Of a DNA stretch of 64,000 nucleotides, positions 21,557 to 32,904 are shown one piece after another. Made by a program: the position numbers and the translations under genes. The stretch's first letter is position 1, and each line of letters begins with the position of its first letter. The stretch spans positions 260,001 through 324,000 of the forward strand of contig JBBBDQ010000752.1 in the NCBI GenBank assembly GCA_037127315.1. Direction: 5' to 3'. Source of the stretch: Ascarosepion bandense (Eukaryota > Mollusca > Cephalopoda > Sepiida > Sepiidae). The notes below the pieces were generated by a model. It did not search any database, was not told where the DNA came from, and saw only the letters and a list, made by a program, of their open reading frames with translations.

Positions 21557-21735
21557 TTGACAGCAGATATACTGTTTAATTATAAAAACTTGACTATCTA
21601 ATCAAATACGAATATTCATCAAACATAAGTTTAAACAAATTATATATATATATCAGAATTTCACATAGACAAACTAAAATTATGATACTCTTACACACCT
21701 CATTATACACACGAACGCTGCTTGACAAATGCAAA
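21557..21735. other. Unassigned AT-rich stretch
   Basis: Contains a short TA run at 21641-21652. Possibly the 5-prime part of the HH-2 element. Confidence 0.35.
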
Positions 21736-21739
21736 TGAA

Positions 21740-22040
21740 GTCTGCTTAGTCAATGAAAATCATCAAACAACACAAAAATAAAAGTATCAGAAAAATTTTA
21801 TCCATATCTTATTCTCTGATGAAGTCTTTATGAAAGCGAAACATGTTAGGTTGATGAACGTTTCTTCTCAGTTCTTTATCGTATCATTCTGCCGAGATCT
21901 GTATCTGTACCCCAATTCATTGCAGATTTAATAGCCATACTTTGCCAGTAATGCGTGCATTATTTCCTGACCACTGACAATGTCCTTCTTTCTGATTTTC
22001 AAAGCCTTTCTATCGAAGTATTCATTATCTATTTATTTAC
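21740..22040 (+). mobile_element. HH-2 hammerhead-bearing element, plus copy
   Basis: Homologous, in the opposite orientation, to 12540-12985: CAAACAACACAAAAATAAAA, GCGAAACATGTTA, TGATGAACGTTTCTTCTC and AATAGCCATACTTTG. The hammerhead is at 21815-21850. Confidence 0.65.
21815..21850 (+). ncRNA. Hammerhead-like motif (HH-2)
   Basis: CTGATGA core intact, then an imperfect stem II (GTCTTT / GAAAGC with one mismatch), GAAA, palindromic ACATGT and TTA. Stem I pairing is poor here, so possibly inactive. Confidence 0.5.
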
Positions 22041-22735
22041 ATCATAAACATGATCGCCTCAGAAAATTTCCCGTTCCTTCATTCTTGTCGTTATTTTCTC
22101 TTTCTCTTCGTATTTATTTGTTTCCCTTTTTAGTATTTTTCTTCTTATTTCGCTATTCCTTAATGTGTAAAGTATCCCTTCTCCTTTATAAATTTACCTT
22201 TCTCTAATTCTTCTTTTTTCCCATCTTTTCTTTTGTCTCGTTTTATTTCATCCAATCAATAAACACGTTTCTCTATTTTGAACACACTCTCTTCAAATCT
22301 CTGCCCACGCAAGAAATATTTATGCCATCGGCTTTAAAATCTTTCTTCAACAGAACATTTTCAGTATCCTTCATTTTACTCTTACAACTGATTCAGTATC
22401 TCTCTCTTGTCATACATTTTATCTTACACTCGTCTTAAGAGTGTTTTTATTATTAAAATCCACTTCATTTAACAAACATTTAATCTAATTTTACTTTTTA
22501 TACGCAGGTAAGTTTGAGCGAATTATTTGTCAGAGTTTAAATCAGCCACTTTAGAATTTCACTTTTTCGTTATATCGGAATATAGTTGGCGTCATTTTCT
22601 ATTCCAAGAAAAATGTCGTCTGCTTTAAAGGAAAGTTATTTACTCTTCACTTGTATCTATTCAATGGGGGTCTGTCATAAGAAAATGGAAAGACAAAACG
22701 AGGGAAAGAGAGAACGAGTAACGAAAATATCAAGA
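22041..22735. other. T-rich unassigned stretch
   Basis: Long pyrimidine-rich stretches (22060-22280); no recognised element. Frames here reflect base composition. Confidence 0.4.
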
Positions 22736-22739
22736 GCAG

Positions 22740-22818
22740 AGAGAAAGAATTTCATGAAAAAAAGAAGAAAAAGTCTGGAGGAAAGAAAGAAAAAGAGGCG
22801 GAAAGAATGAAATAAAAT

Positions 22819-22854
<36 letters not shown>

Positions 22855-23079
22855 AGAAAAGAAAGAGGAAAATAGAAGGAAATCGAAACAAGGTAAAAAA
22901 AGAAAGAAACAGATAAAAGGAGGAGGAGGAGAAGGAGGAAGGAATCACGAGAAGAAAGAAAGAAAGAAGAAATGAAAGAAAGAAAAAAAGAAAGAGGAAA
23001 ATGGAGGGAAATCGAAACAAGGTAAAAAAAGAAAGAAACAGATAAAAGGAGGAGGAGGAGAAGGAGGAATGAATCACGA

Positions 23080-23120
<41 letters not shown>

Positions 23121-23218
23121 GGAAAATGGAGGGAAGTCGAAACAAGGTAAAAAAGAAAGAAACAGATAAAAGGAGGAGGAGGAGAAGGAGAAGGAGGAAT
23201 GAATCAAGAGGAGAAAAA

Positions 23219-23250
<32 letters not shown>

Positions 23251-23495
23251 AGGAAAGAAAGGATTAAAGAAACTCAGGAGGAAAAAAACATGTTGAAACA
23301 AAATAATAAAAAATTGAGAAAAATGCAACAAAGTAAAAACGAAAGAAAGAAACTGAAAGTGAGGAGGAAGAGAAGGGATGAATAACGATAAGAAAAGAAA
23401 GAAAGAAAGAAAGAAAGAAAGAGGAAAATGGAGGGAAATCGAAACAGAGGTAAAAAAAAGAAAGAAACAGATAAAAGGAGGAAGAGGAATCACGA

Positions 23496-23532
<37 letters not shown>

Positions 23533-23740
23533 AAATGGGAAGAAAAGAACAAGACAGCAGAAAACAAAATAAATGAAAAAAATAAGGAATAAAGAAATTC
23601 AGGTTGAAAGAAAGAAACAAAATAAGAAAGAAAGAAAAAAGTAAGGAGGAATAATGGAACAAGTTATAAAAAGAAAGAAAGAAGCAAATAAAGTGAAGAG
23701 AAAGAATGAATCACAATAATAAAGAAAGAAAGTATGGGAG
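22740..23740. repeat. Purine-rich minisatellite (~110-130 bp units, GAAA-based)
   Basis: Repeated units contain GAAATCGAAACAAGGTAAA, then GAAAGAAACAGATAAAAGG, GGAGGAGGAGAAGGAGGAA, AATCACGAGAAG and a variable (GAAA)n run. Unit starts are near 22866, 22996, 23121 and 23423, with degenerate edges. One strand is almost all purine over 900 bp, prone to triplex (H-DNA). Phe/Ser-rich minus frames are artefacts. Confidence 0.95.
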
Positions 23741-24600
23741 GTAAGAATAAAATGCAAGTATAAAAATCTAATAAAAGTGCAAATAATTAGATCTAAAGAA
23801 AAGTAATTTCGTTGGGGACGCCCTCTAGTGAATCGCTTCAACCAGACTAGCTTCGCTGACGATTACCGAGTGGCAAGCTTAAGAATTTCAAGTTAGACAA
23901 AAGACAATTTGAAAGAAAAACTGTCAATGACAGAAATAACAATAATGAATCAAAGAATAAAAAAAAAGGAAATAAAAGATTGAAAAAAGAATAATAAAAA
24001 ATGAAGCAAAAAGACAACCTTTTTATAAAATAAGAGTGGGAAAATGTGTCTATTTTTCGGAACAAAGTGAAATTCAAAGTAAAATAAAGCCGTTTTAAAT
24101 GCACCAACAGAAGATAATATATGCAATTAATTGTGTCCCATAAACATCTATCAAAATATCAAGTCAATTATTATTGTACGTAACAGTATAATGCCACTTT
24201 TAAATGAAATATTTTTGCTAGAAAAAAATGGCAAGTCTCCAAAAAAGACTATAATTTGGATTATTATTGTTTACATATTCCGTCCCTGAGGAATATTTAC
24301 GTAAAAATTTCAACTTTTCAAACTCAGTTAAATCTAAATTATGAAAATGCTTACAAATTTAGGATTTGTTCATGGATAATTTCCAACCAATAGAAAATCG
24401 CATAACGAAGACATATATATTTTTCATCCATTTGTAATCCTTCTATCCGTTCTGCCTTTGCAGGATGTGGGCAATCATGGTGTTCACTTTTTTGTATCTC
24501 TTAGTAAGGTTACTCACCCTCTCAGTCCCTGTTCTGCCACCCATTTACACAGCTCATTAAGTAGTTTACTTAATATTTATCTTTGCCCCACCTTGTCTTT
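23741..24600. other. Unassigned AT-rich stretch
   Basis: I see no element. A-rich sequence left of the LINE-A copy. Confidence 0.4.
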
Positions 24601-25185
24601 AATGTCCCGATTGTTGCCATATCTGGTCGGGTGACCCGGCTATTCTCCTTGGGCTTCTAGACAAGGTACAGCGGAGGGTCTGTAATGTGATCGATACCGA
24701 CTTAGCAGACCGCCTGCAGTCTCTCTCTCACTGGCGTGACGTGGCTTCCCTGTGTCTCTTCTATAAATACTTTCACGGCTTCTGCTCCCATGAATTTAGA
24801 TCACTGGGGCCCCCTAGGTTCGAATTTGCACGAGATACTAGATTAGCAACTAGATTTCACCCTTTTACAGTGAAACCGATAAAATGCAACCGCAACTTCT
24901 ACTCCAACAGTTTCTTTTCTCGCACTTCCCGACTGTGGAATTCCCTTCCACATGACTGCTTCCCCGACGGCTACAATCTCCAGGAGTTTAAATTTAAGGT
25001 CAATAGACACCTCCTAACAAACTAACTTCCATTCTTTCAAACACTCTTCCCACCCACCCAACTATCTATCACCCCCTTCTGACATTTCCTATATCTAACC
25101 ACTCTTCCTATTTACCTCCCCCTATGTAGCCTCAAGCGCAATAGTGGCAGTAGAATGCCTTGCTTGGAGTGAAATGATTAAAAAA
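24600..25185 (+). mobile_element. LINE-A (jockey/CR1-like) 3-prime end, plus
   Basis: A clean 112-codon tail (24687-25025) with LADRLQSLSHWRDVASLCLF, FHGFCSHEFRSL, FARDTRLATRFHPFTV and FFSRTSRLWNSLPHDCFP, stop at 25023. The 3-prime UTR ends with GCCTTGCTTGGAGTGAAATG and an A-run at 25180. Sequence upstream of the frame continues the same LINE to about 24610 in another frame. Truncated 5-prime. Confidence 0.9.
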
Positions 25186-25189
25186 AAAA

Positions 25190-25820
25190 CTCTTTATGTA
25201 TCCTATAAATGCCAGCTTTCTCTCCGATTCTAAGTACAAGTGTCCTTTTTTGTTTCTATTGTCCATAAAGCTTCCCCATTCTCGCATATTCTGTTTATTG
25301 TATTCAAAGCATTCTTCTCAAGAACTCTACCTCTCTTGCCCCAAGTGTTCCCTTCACCTAAAGAAAAATTAAAAAAAGACAACAGGGGGCTTTTTAACGT
25401 TGTGTAATGGTTAGTAAGCTTGCAAAACAAGCTTGCTGACCATTACAACTGTGTACTGAGTTTATAGTGGGTTATCTGTTATAGTGAAGTGCATTTGTGT
25501 GTTGAACCATATTAATTGAATTTAGTTTTGTTAGTAGATAGCCCACTATAAGGGGGGTATAAAACAAGAAAATCGAATTGTGTATAGAAACAACATTTAT
25601 ATATATTGTAGAACAATTCTGTTGTTAAGATAAGCACTCAGTTGTGGAACAATCTCAGAACATAATAAATCCACCTTGAGAAAGAGAGCTATTTATGGTG
25701 CCCTGGGGCATCTCATTGTGCTCAATTGGGATAGTCCATTGCTTGAGGCAGTGATTGGCTGCTGGTAAATGAGTGGAAGCATTTCTGTATAAATACTAGC
25801 TTGATTCCGGTCATCGTTTG
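25190..25820. other. Unassigned; hairpin at 25409-25442
   Basis: 25409-25442 is a palindrome (GGTTAGTAAGCTTG / CAAGCTTGCTGACC). TATA-like GGTATAAAACAAG (25557) and CTGTATAAATAC (25787) precede the tandem array and could belong to a promoter or LTR; no terminal repeats were identified. Confidence 0.35.
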
Positions 25821-25822
25821 CT

Positions 25823-27020
25823 GGGTTTGCATTGAAGCAGTCTTAGGATGACTGCTCTGTAACTCTATAACACTGTCAGCTCTCTGCTTCCGAGCAGAGA
25901 GCACAAACCCAGTCGTGGTTCCGCCGAAGGGTAGAACTACGACTCGGTAAAAATAGACAGACATATTTTTGGCCCGGCTATATGGCCGGGAATTCCCACA
26001 TTAAAATGACCATGTGTCACATCCGGCCTTGCGTGGGAAGGCTAGTAAATACAGCTGGGTTTGCATTGAAGCAGTCGTCTTAGGATGACTGCTCTGTAAC
26101 TCTATAACACTGTCAGCTCTCTGCTTCCGAGCAGAGAGCACAAACCCAGTCGTGGTTCCGCCGAAGGGTAGAACCACGACTCGGTAAAAATAGACAGACA
26201 TATTTTTGGCCCGGCTATATGGCTGGGAATTCCCACATTAAAATGACCATGTGTCACATCTGGCCTAGCGTGGGAAGGCTAGTAAATACAGCTGGGTTTG
26301 CATTGAAGCAGTCGTCTTAGGATGGCTGCTCTATAGCTGCCCTATAACACTGTCAGCTCTCTACTTCCGAGCAGAGAGCACAAACCCAGTCGTGGTTCCG
26401 CCGAAGGGTAGAACCACGACTCTGTAAAAATAGACAGCATATTTTTGGCCCGGCTATATGGCCGGGAATTCCCACATTAAAATGACCATGTGTCACATCC
26501 GGCCTTGTGTGGGAAGGCTAGTAAATACAGCAGGGTTTGCATTGAAGCAGTCGTCTTAGGATGACTGCTCTGTAACTCTATAACACTGTCAGCTCTCTGC
26601 TTCCGAACAGAGAGCACAAACCCAGTCGTGGTTCCGCCGAAGGGTAGAACCACGACTCGGTAAAAATAGACAGACATATTTTTGGCCCGGCTATATGGCT
26701 GGGAATACCCACATTAAAATGACCATGTGTCACATCCGGCCTTGCGTGGGAAGGCTAGTAAATACAGCAGGGTTTGTATTGAAGCAGTCGTCTTAGGATG
26801 ACTGCTCTATAACTGCTCTATAACACTGTCAGCTCTCTGCCTCCGAGCAGAGAGCACAAACCCAGTCGTGGTTCCGCCGAAGGGTAGAACCACGACTCGG
26901 TAAAAATAGACAGACATATTTTTGGCCCGGCTATATGGCCGGGAATACCCACATTAAAATGACCATGTGTCACATCCAGCCTTGCGTGGGAAGGCTAGTA
27001 AATACAGCAGGTTTTGTATT
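25823..27020. repeat. Tandem array of ~237-bp hairpin-rich units
   Basis: Five units, with starts of the GGGAAT...CCCACATTAAAATG block near 25988, 26225, 26464, 26701 and 26941 (237-240 bp apart). Each unit contains four successive inverted repeats: AGCAGTC / GACTGCT, GCTCTCTGC / GCAGAGAGC, GTCGTGGTT / AACCACGAC and CCCGGC / GCCGGG. Units are about 95 percent identical by eye. The recurrent 66-80 codon minus frames are a by-product. Confidence 0.95.
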
Positions 27021-27099
27021 GAGTTACAACCTGCTTTATTTTTGTCTGCCAGCTGGACGCTAGCTGGGACCCTTACGCTGGTAAGTTTGTTTTTTTTTA

Positions 27100-27695
27100 T
27101 AAGCGTTTCACCCCGAGCAAGGCATGTCACTGCCACTACTGCGCAGGGGGCTACGTAGAGTGGAGAAAGGATGATTAAATATAGGAAATGTCAGAGGGTG
27201 GGTGATAGGCGGGTAAGGATACTGAGAATGAGGGTTGGGTAGATGAGAGTGTTCTGAGAATAGTTGGGAGTTAGTGTGATAGGAGGTGTCTATTAAACAC
27301 CTGGAGATTGTAACTGTCGGGAAAGCAAACTTGTGGAAGGGAGTTCCACAGGCGGGAAGCACGAGAAAAGAAGCTGTTGGAGTAGAATTTACGGTTACAT
27401 CTTATTTGTTTAACTGTAAAAGGGTGGGACCTAGTTGCTAATCTAGTATCTCGTGTAAATTCGTGCTTAGGCGGCACCAGTGATCTAAGCTCATCGGAGC
27501 AGAAGCCATGAAAGTACTTGTAGAAGAGGCACAGGGAAGCCACATCACGCCGGTGAGAGAGCGGCTGCAGCCGGTCTGCTGCCAAGTCAGTATCAAGCAC
27601 GTTACAGATCCTCCTTTGTATTTTGTCAAGAAGCCCAAGGAGAGCAGCAGGGGCACCCGACCAGATATGGCAGCAATATTCAATACACGGGCAAG
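27100..27695 (-). mobile_element. LINE-A (jockey/CR1-like) 3-prime end
   Basis: A 109-codon frame (27271-27600) with LAADRLQPLSHRRDVASLCL, FTRDTRLATRSHPFTV and FFSRASRLWNSLPQVCFP. The sequence upstream continues out of frame to about 27695. The 3-prime end lies at 27103-27160 (TTTCACCCCGAGCAAGG). It abuts a (TA)n tract at 27716. Confidence 0.9.
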
Positions 27696-27713
27696 TGTTG
27701 TTATTCTATTATC

Positions 27714-27715
<2 letters not shown>

Positions 27716-27760
<45 letters not shown>
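27716..27760. repeat. (TA)n microsatellite
   Basis: About 22 TA units; source of the Ile-Tyr repeat frames. Confidence 0.97.
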
Positions 27761-27762
<2 letters not shown>

Positions 27763-27944
27763 ATTAAGGTTTTTTCCAAATAAAAGTAATGTCTTTTGGT
27801 TGGTACAAAGGTCGTTAAAAATGTTCATAGCAGTAAATACCGAAAGGAGTTTGTGCGTATGTATGTGTGAGCGTTTGTTTGTTAGGAGTGTCTTTGAAGT
27901 CTCCGCTCAGTCCATCGGGTGAGTGGCTCAGTGAACAGTGAAGA

Positions 27945-28185
27945 GAAGATGAGGGAGAAAGGAGAGGCAAGATAATACGATCGCTTGACGTATGTCAAGA
28001 AACGTGCTAATTATGCTCGTATTTTCTCAACTGGCGATGCTTCCTGTGTCGTCCTTTTATTTCGCCTTCGAGGCTCCGAACAAGTCCTGGGCTTCCCATT
28101 GGACGATAAACAAAATTCACGTCGGCTCGCGAAAAGGGTCCGTAATAGGAATTTCATATTTATTTATTTTTTGTTTTCCACCGGA
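27945..28185. repeat. Dispersed repeat, partner of 6055-6320
   Basis: Shares CGATCGCTTGACGT, TTTTATTTCGCCTTCGAGGC-like, CCATTGGACGATAAACAAA and GGCTCGCGAAAAGGG with the reverse complement of 6055-6320. Two open frames cross it (27985-28342), but the copies do not conserve protein. Confidence 0.55.
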
Positions 28186-28720
28186 ACATCTGCGTGGAGC
28201 CCAGATGCGCAAAGACCAGTTTTGGTCATTTACTATCTGGACCTCTGAGGGCAAACATCCGATCCCTCGCTTGCTCGGTATCATCACAACTCAATCATCG
28301 CTGGGTACTTCATGCTTTCAGCCTTGCTGTACATATAAGTGACGCTTAGAAAATCAATTTTTCATCTAAAGAAATTGACCAGCCTTCCCTACATACACTA
28401 ATTATATTACATAACAGTGCCCATCTCTTTTCTTTCATTCTAACAAAATCGACTTTCAACTGAGATCTCAACGTTAGAGTAATCGGACCTTGACGTGAAA
28501 AAATCAAATTAATAAAAAAAACCGTTAGTCCATTGATTACTGTAGCATTTCTCAATGGGTGCGCCCATGTGCACTATTGCAACCTGAAAGAGAAGAATAG
28601 TTTATTCATTTTTCGTTTTCTTCTTATAACAATTATAAATTAGTAACACCGTATGACCTCGTAAAGTCAAAGGTTAAATCTCATTCATAAAATATGAACT
28701 TTTAGACTTGAGAGGAATAT
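28186..28720. other. Unassigned stretch
   Basis: I see nothing recognisable. Confidence 0.4.
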
Positions 28721-28788
28721 ATTATATATATTTATATATATATACGATCTATATATATTTTAAACGATTTCCACTATTACTGTATGAA

Positions 28789-28831
<43 letters not shown>

Positions 28832-28986
28832 TAGATAGATAGATATAAGATAAATATAATTTTTCATTATATATATATAATGAAAAATTATGTTTATCTT
28901 TTTATATCCTACATTAGGAAAATTAATCCGATTAAATAAATTTCGATGATTACGAAACAGGTCATATGAAAAATGTTCTTACTTCA

Positions 28987-29060
<74 letters not shown>
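28721..29060. repeat. TA-rich block with (TA)n, (GATA)n and a small palindrome
   Basis: TA tracts at 28790-28827 and 28991-29060, GATA units at 28828-28845, and a TATAATTTTTCATTATATAT / AATGAAAAATTATGT palindrome at 28855-28892. The motif TAAACGATTTCCACTAT occurs twice (about 28760 and 29061), bracketing the block. Confidence 0.85.
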
Positions 29061-29064
<4 letters not shown>

Positions 29065-29074
29065 CGATTTCCAC

Positions 29075-29335
29075 TATGCGTTGTGGTGCAGTAGATATCA
29101 CCTCAGAACGAGATATCTGGGAGCTGAGTTCGAATTCCAGTTGAATTCATTGCATTCACTTACAGACAAATACCCTGGGGAAAGGTATTAACCCGCCTCT
29201 TTCCTCCAGTTATGGGTTAAATAACTGGACAGATTGGTCGGCAACCTACTGCGGGAAAATGTTCTGCCCAGTCAGTCATGTCCCTTTCGAGACATAATCG
29301 CCCATGTGTGTATCACGTATGGTACTTAACTGACA
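29075..29335 (+). mobile_element. tRNA-derived SINE (family S1)
   Basis: Head GTTGTGGTGCAGTAGATATC and GAGTTCGAATTCC, body, then tail GGTACTTAACTGACAC. A 40-bp deletion removes the CTATAGCC block. Confidence 0.88.
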
Positions 29336-29339
29336 CTAT

Positions 29340-29628
29340 TTACATAATTCTGACTGTTACCCTTATATTTATTGCCCGTTGCTTCGTCCGTTGCACGCCC
29401 AGGTTTTATTCAGGTAACATACGTTTGAATTTTAAACGGAACTCTTTATTTAGTCTATGGAGGTAGATTGTTCTAATTTCACGTGTCATGCTAGTTTGGG
29501 ATATCCCAGGTTCAGTTGATTCTCTTTTAGTAACATATTACTTGTTGGGTAGGTTGAGTCCTCTCTCCCTCTGTTTATGTGCACTACCGGGCATAATTAT
29601 TAAGCCAACCCAGTTTTTTTAAAAAACA
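29340..29628. other. Unassigned stretch
   Basis: No element recognised between the SINE and the Helitron end. Confidence 0.4.
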
Positions 29629-29630
29629 AA

Positions 29631-30020
29631 CTAGCAGTGTAGCCCGGCATTGCTTGGGTGTAATGAAAGCTTTAAAACTAATCCATGGTCCTGGAGCTCA
29701 GACTCTTTGGACGTTGGCCCGAAAGACTAAAATGCAACAGTTGTTTCCAGTTAAAGCGAAACCGTAGACTGAAAGAAAAATGAATGGATGTAAGTCAAAA
29801 ATTGATTTCCTGGTATAGATATCAAATAAGTTTTTTTTTATCGTAAACTGAATTTTGAAGGCTAAATAAGTCCTCTGAGTAAATGGTATCAGGGCTGAAA
29901 CTAAGAGCTACAATTATACCTACTTAGAGCCAAACCCGAAGCAAAAACTAAAATAAAAGGGTTGAAAAAATACAGACATACAGGCAGATAAACAGACACA
30001 CACACACACAAACATCTTGC

Positions 30021-30078
<58 letters not shown>

Positions 30079-30392
30079 CGATTTTCTGCACTATTGTAAG
30101 AACTGCAACCTTGAAACTTCTGAATATCGTTTCTTATGTCTTTGTCTATGAGTGTATTAAATTTGATTAAAACTGGACCACTCCTTCTATAAACCGATTT
30201 TATCGATTATCGATTTTCGATATTTATCGGGGGTACCTCGACACAAAACTTAGCTAAGAACACCCGCAAACGCTTATAGTACAACTGTGTAAATTTTCAA
30301 GAAAATCAGTTCAGCCATTTCGGAGTCTATAGGTAACGGACACAAACACATACACACACAGAGACAAAGTTCCATTTATAAATAAGGTTAGA
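29631..30392 (-). mobile_element. Non-autonomous Helitron-like element, full length
   Basis: Read on the minus strand it begins TCTAACCTTATTTATAAATG (30392) and ends with a CCCAAGCAATGCCGGG hairpin-like block, then CACTGCTAG (29631), i.e. CTRR. The flanks are A and T, the canonical Helitron AT insertion site. Internal landmarks (GATAATCGAT palindromes, a (TA)n tract at 30025-30075) are shared with copies at 45083, 55582, 56737 and 57742. It has no coding capacity. Confidence 0.8.
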
Positions 30393-30611
30393 TTATGTAT
30401 TTCATACTATTATTAATATTTATTGCCAAATGAAAATAGAATAGTTTTTTTGTTATTATTACTTTGCTTAATGTTACAAGGCAAGTAAGTAAAGATGAAT
30501 TGTCTGAATCACCTTAATTGTTTTTCATTCTTTCCTTGATGAAACTGCAATATAGGTAATTATTAAATATTTATAAATTTACCAGACAAAGTTTTTATTC
30601 CTTGTGCTGTG

Positions 30612-30706
30612 GCCAGGTATTGAACTCACAACTTTGTGGGTAGAGTCACATTTTTTATTACTTCAAACCAATGCTTTCATCCATTAAGCCATGTGTCCCT
30701 AATTTC
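30612..30706 (-). other. tRNA-like sequence
   Basis: The minus strand has ACATGGCTTAATGGATGAAA (A-box-like) and GAGTTCAATACCTGG (B-box-like). It is tRNA-derived, with a long variable region. A weak hammerhead-like arrangement (GGCC / GGCC stem then GAAAC) lies nearby at 30725-30762 on the opposite strand. Confidence 0.45.
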
Positions 30707-30784
30707 AACGTATATGACTTGAAGTAGGCCGGAGAGTAAAATGGCCGAAACGTCGTGAATATGACAATAAAAATGAGGACAACA

Positions 30785-31060
30785 GTTTTAATGACGTAAG
30801 TAGTGTAAACAATTGTAATGCCTCCTCTTACAAACTGTGTTTAAAATAATAAAAGTAATCCTTAATCGACGATACTAAAATATTAAATGCTTTTTAAGCA
30901 AGTAGTGAATTAACTGTCCCCGACTTCCTTCACTAATTTGCAAAATCACAAATATATATAAGATTATTTTCAATATTCTGTAATATTGGAAGATGCAATT
31001 TCAAGACCATAGCGGAGAGCGCACATATAGACATACAAAAAATAAATAACAATCTTCTTT
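30785..31060. other. Unassigned stretch
   Basis: Nothing recognised. Confidence 0.4.
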
Positions 31061-31065
31061 GAAAA

Positions 31066-31148
31066 TTTAGGATCAGCAAAAGACAACTGAGATTCCTGGG
31101 ACACGTGAGAAAGGAGAGCCTGAAGACATTAATACTCACAGGTCAGAT
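31066..31148 (+). mobile_element. RTE-like element fragment
   Basis: The plus frame reads RISKRQLRFLGHVRKESLKT then LILTGQIE, the C-terminal motif of the RTE-like family also seen at 54192-54626. Only 27 codons. Confidence 0.7.
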
Positions 31149-31195
31149 AGAACGATTTGTCGTTCTGAGCCGATATCCACTGCACAACGAACATC
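31149..31195 (-). mobile_element. SINE S1 head fragment
   Basis: GTCGTTCTGAGCCGATATCC then ACTGCACAACGAACATC, the tRNA-like head only. Confidence 0.6.
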
Positions 31196-31199
31196 ACTC

Positions 31200-31740
31200 C
31201 TTTTCAAACAAGTATAGTCACTAAAAAAATGTATAGCCAGTACAAAAACACGTACGTTTTTTTTTAAACCAGTACAACCAATAAAAATGTATAGCCACTA
31301 ATTACAAAGTTTATATTAATACTAGATTAATAACAGCAGGCCGTGAGGACTTTTAAGTTAACTCCTGCAGAGGGTTAATTTGTGCGCCGGCCAAAAACTA
31401 TAAAAACTTCTGGTTCAGCTTACAATACGGAATTGGTAATTTTGAAGAAATAGCTTTGAATTTTCCAATTCACAAATTGGAACTTTAAAAGTTCATTTTA
31501 ACTCTGATGCAGTTCAATTCCCAGCAAAAGAACAATTAGTTTTTATATTTCAATTTAAACCGAAAAACTAAGTTTTTGAAATCCCAAACACTGTGAAAGT
31601 TCAATTGAGTCGAGTTCTTCAAATCGCAGTCTTCGAGGAACTTCAAAACCCGATGTCAAGAAACCTATTACTTTAAAGCTTATTCTTTAAATTTTAAAGA
31701 GATAAAGTTCATTTCCCCAATTCACAAAGTTTTTTGGATC
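31200..31740. other. Unassigned AT-rich stretch
   Basis: No element seen. Confidence 0.4.
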
Positions 31741-31744
31741 ATTT

Positions 31745-32760
31745 AGATTTTTTTATAATTATATCGCCCCAAGCAAAGTAGTTTACTGCCACTGTTATGC
31801 AGGGAATTACATAAGAGGAAAGTTATGATAAAGAGTGACAGGTTATAGGGCGTGTCAGGAAGTGGGTAAGAGAAGGATGCGAAAACTGATGAGAGTGAAG
31901 TGAATGGAGAAAGGAGCATGAGAGAGAGGATGCCAGTCAGTGAGATGAGAGATGACTAATGCCTTTACATTTAAACTCCTGGAGATTGTAGCTGTCGGGG
32001 AAGCAAGTAAATGGAAGGGAATTCCATAGGCGGGAGTTGCGAGAAAAGAAGCTGATGGAGTAGAATTTGCGTTTACATTTTATTGGTTTCATAGTAAAAG
32101 GGTGGGACCTAGTTGCTAATCTTGTGGCTCTAGTAAATTCATACATAGGGGGCACCAGGGAGCTAAGTTCATTGGAGCAGAAGCCGTGATAGTATTTGTA
32201 GAAGAGATACAGGGAAGCCACATTGCGCTGGTGAGAAAGTGACAGTATCCGAGCTGCAAAGTCGGGATATATCACATTACAGATTCTCCGTTGGATTTTG
32301 TCAAGGACACCTAGGTGGATAGCAGGAGATATGGTAGCAGTATTCAGTGCACGGTCGGATGGTAGATTTATATATGTGCAGGATTGTTTCAGGCAGAAAA
32401 AACTTCCTCGCCTACAAAGAGAACCGACTTTATTAGCAACGGATTTAGCTATGGATTCTATATAGTCGTTCCACTTGAGGTCTGTTGTGAGAGTTAACCC
32501 GAGGAGGTGCAGTGTTTTGCTTTCAGGGAGGCTAGCCTGATTCATGCTAATGTGGGGTAGGAGCGATTGTCTGTGATGGTTAAAAAATAGCAGCTTCGTT
32601 TTGGAAGCATTAAAATTCACGAGCCATTTCTTACCCCAGTCCGCCACGGATCGGAGGTCCTTTTCAAGCTCGACAGCGAGTTTTGCTTTGTCAACCTCGG
32701 CAGAATTTTGATCGATACGAGAGTAAATTGCAGTGTCGTCAGCGTATATGCCTACTTGAG
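31745..32760 (-). mobile_element. LINE-A, best-preserved copy with RT catalytic motif
   Basis: Non-LTR retrotransposon. The minus frame runs open from about 32760 to 31937. It begins VGIYADDTAIYSRI, so the reverse transcriptase motif C (YADD, 32735-32746) is present. Then come ADWGKKWLVNFNASKTKLL, a LLGLTLTTDLKWNDYI block, ICNVI, FHGFCSNELSSLVPP and FFSRNSRLWNSLPFTCFP. The 3-prime UTR ends near 31745. About 275 intact codons, but the finger and palm motifs before YADD and the endonuclease are lost, so it is not autonomous. Confidence 0.9.
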
Positions 32761-32904
32761 ATCTTATTACATTTATTCAATAAATTTTTGGCTGATTTAG
32801 ATTTAATTTAAAAAATAAAAAATATACGATGTTTTTGTGTTACTTTACAGACATAATTTACGGTTTATCTATTTAAAAGAAACAATATAAAAGAATAACT
32901 CTAC

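Noticed and set aside
22752..23662. Overlapping Phe/Ser-rich frames of 115-151 codons
   Set aside because: They read through a GAAA-based minisatellite; no signal of coding selection.
25722..26677. Recurrent minus frames beginning MSVYFYRVVVLPF
   Set aside because: They are products of the 237-bp tandem repeat; each unit repeats the frame and structure, not protein, seems conserved.
27985..28342. Two overlapping frames of 87 and 116 codons
   Set aside because: They overlap a dispersed repeat whose partner at 6055-6320 does not keep the protein; no domain recognised.
30725..30762. Hammerhead-like GGCC/GGCC stem followed by GAAAC
   Set aside because: The core reads TTGAAGT, stem III and stem I do not form; kept only as a passing remark.
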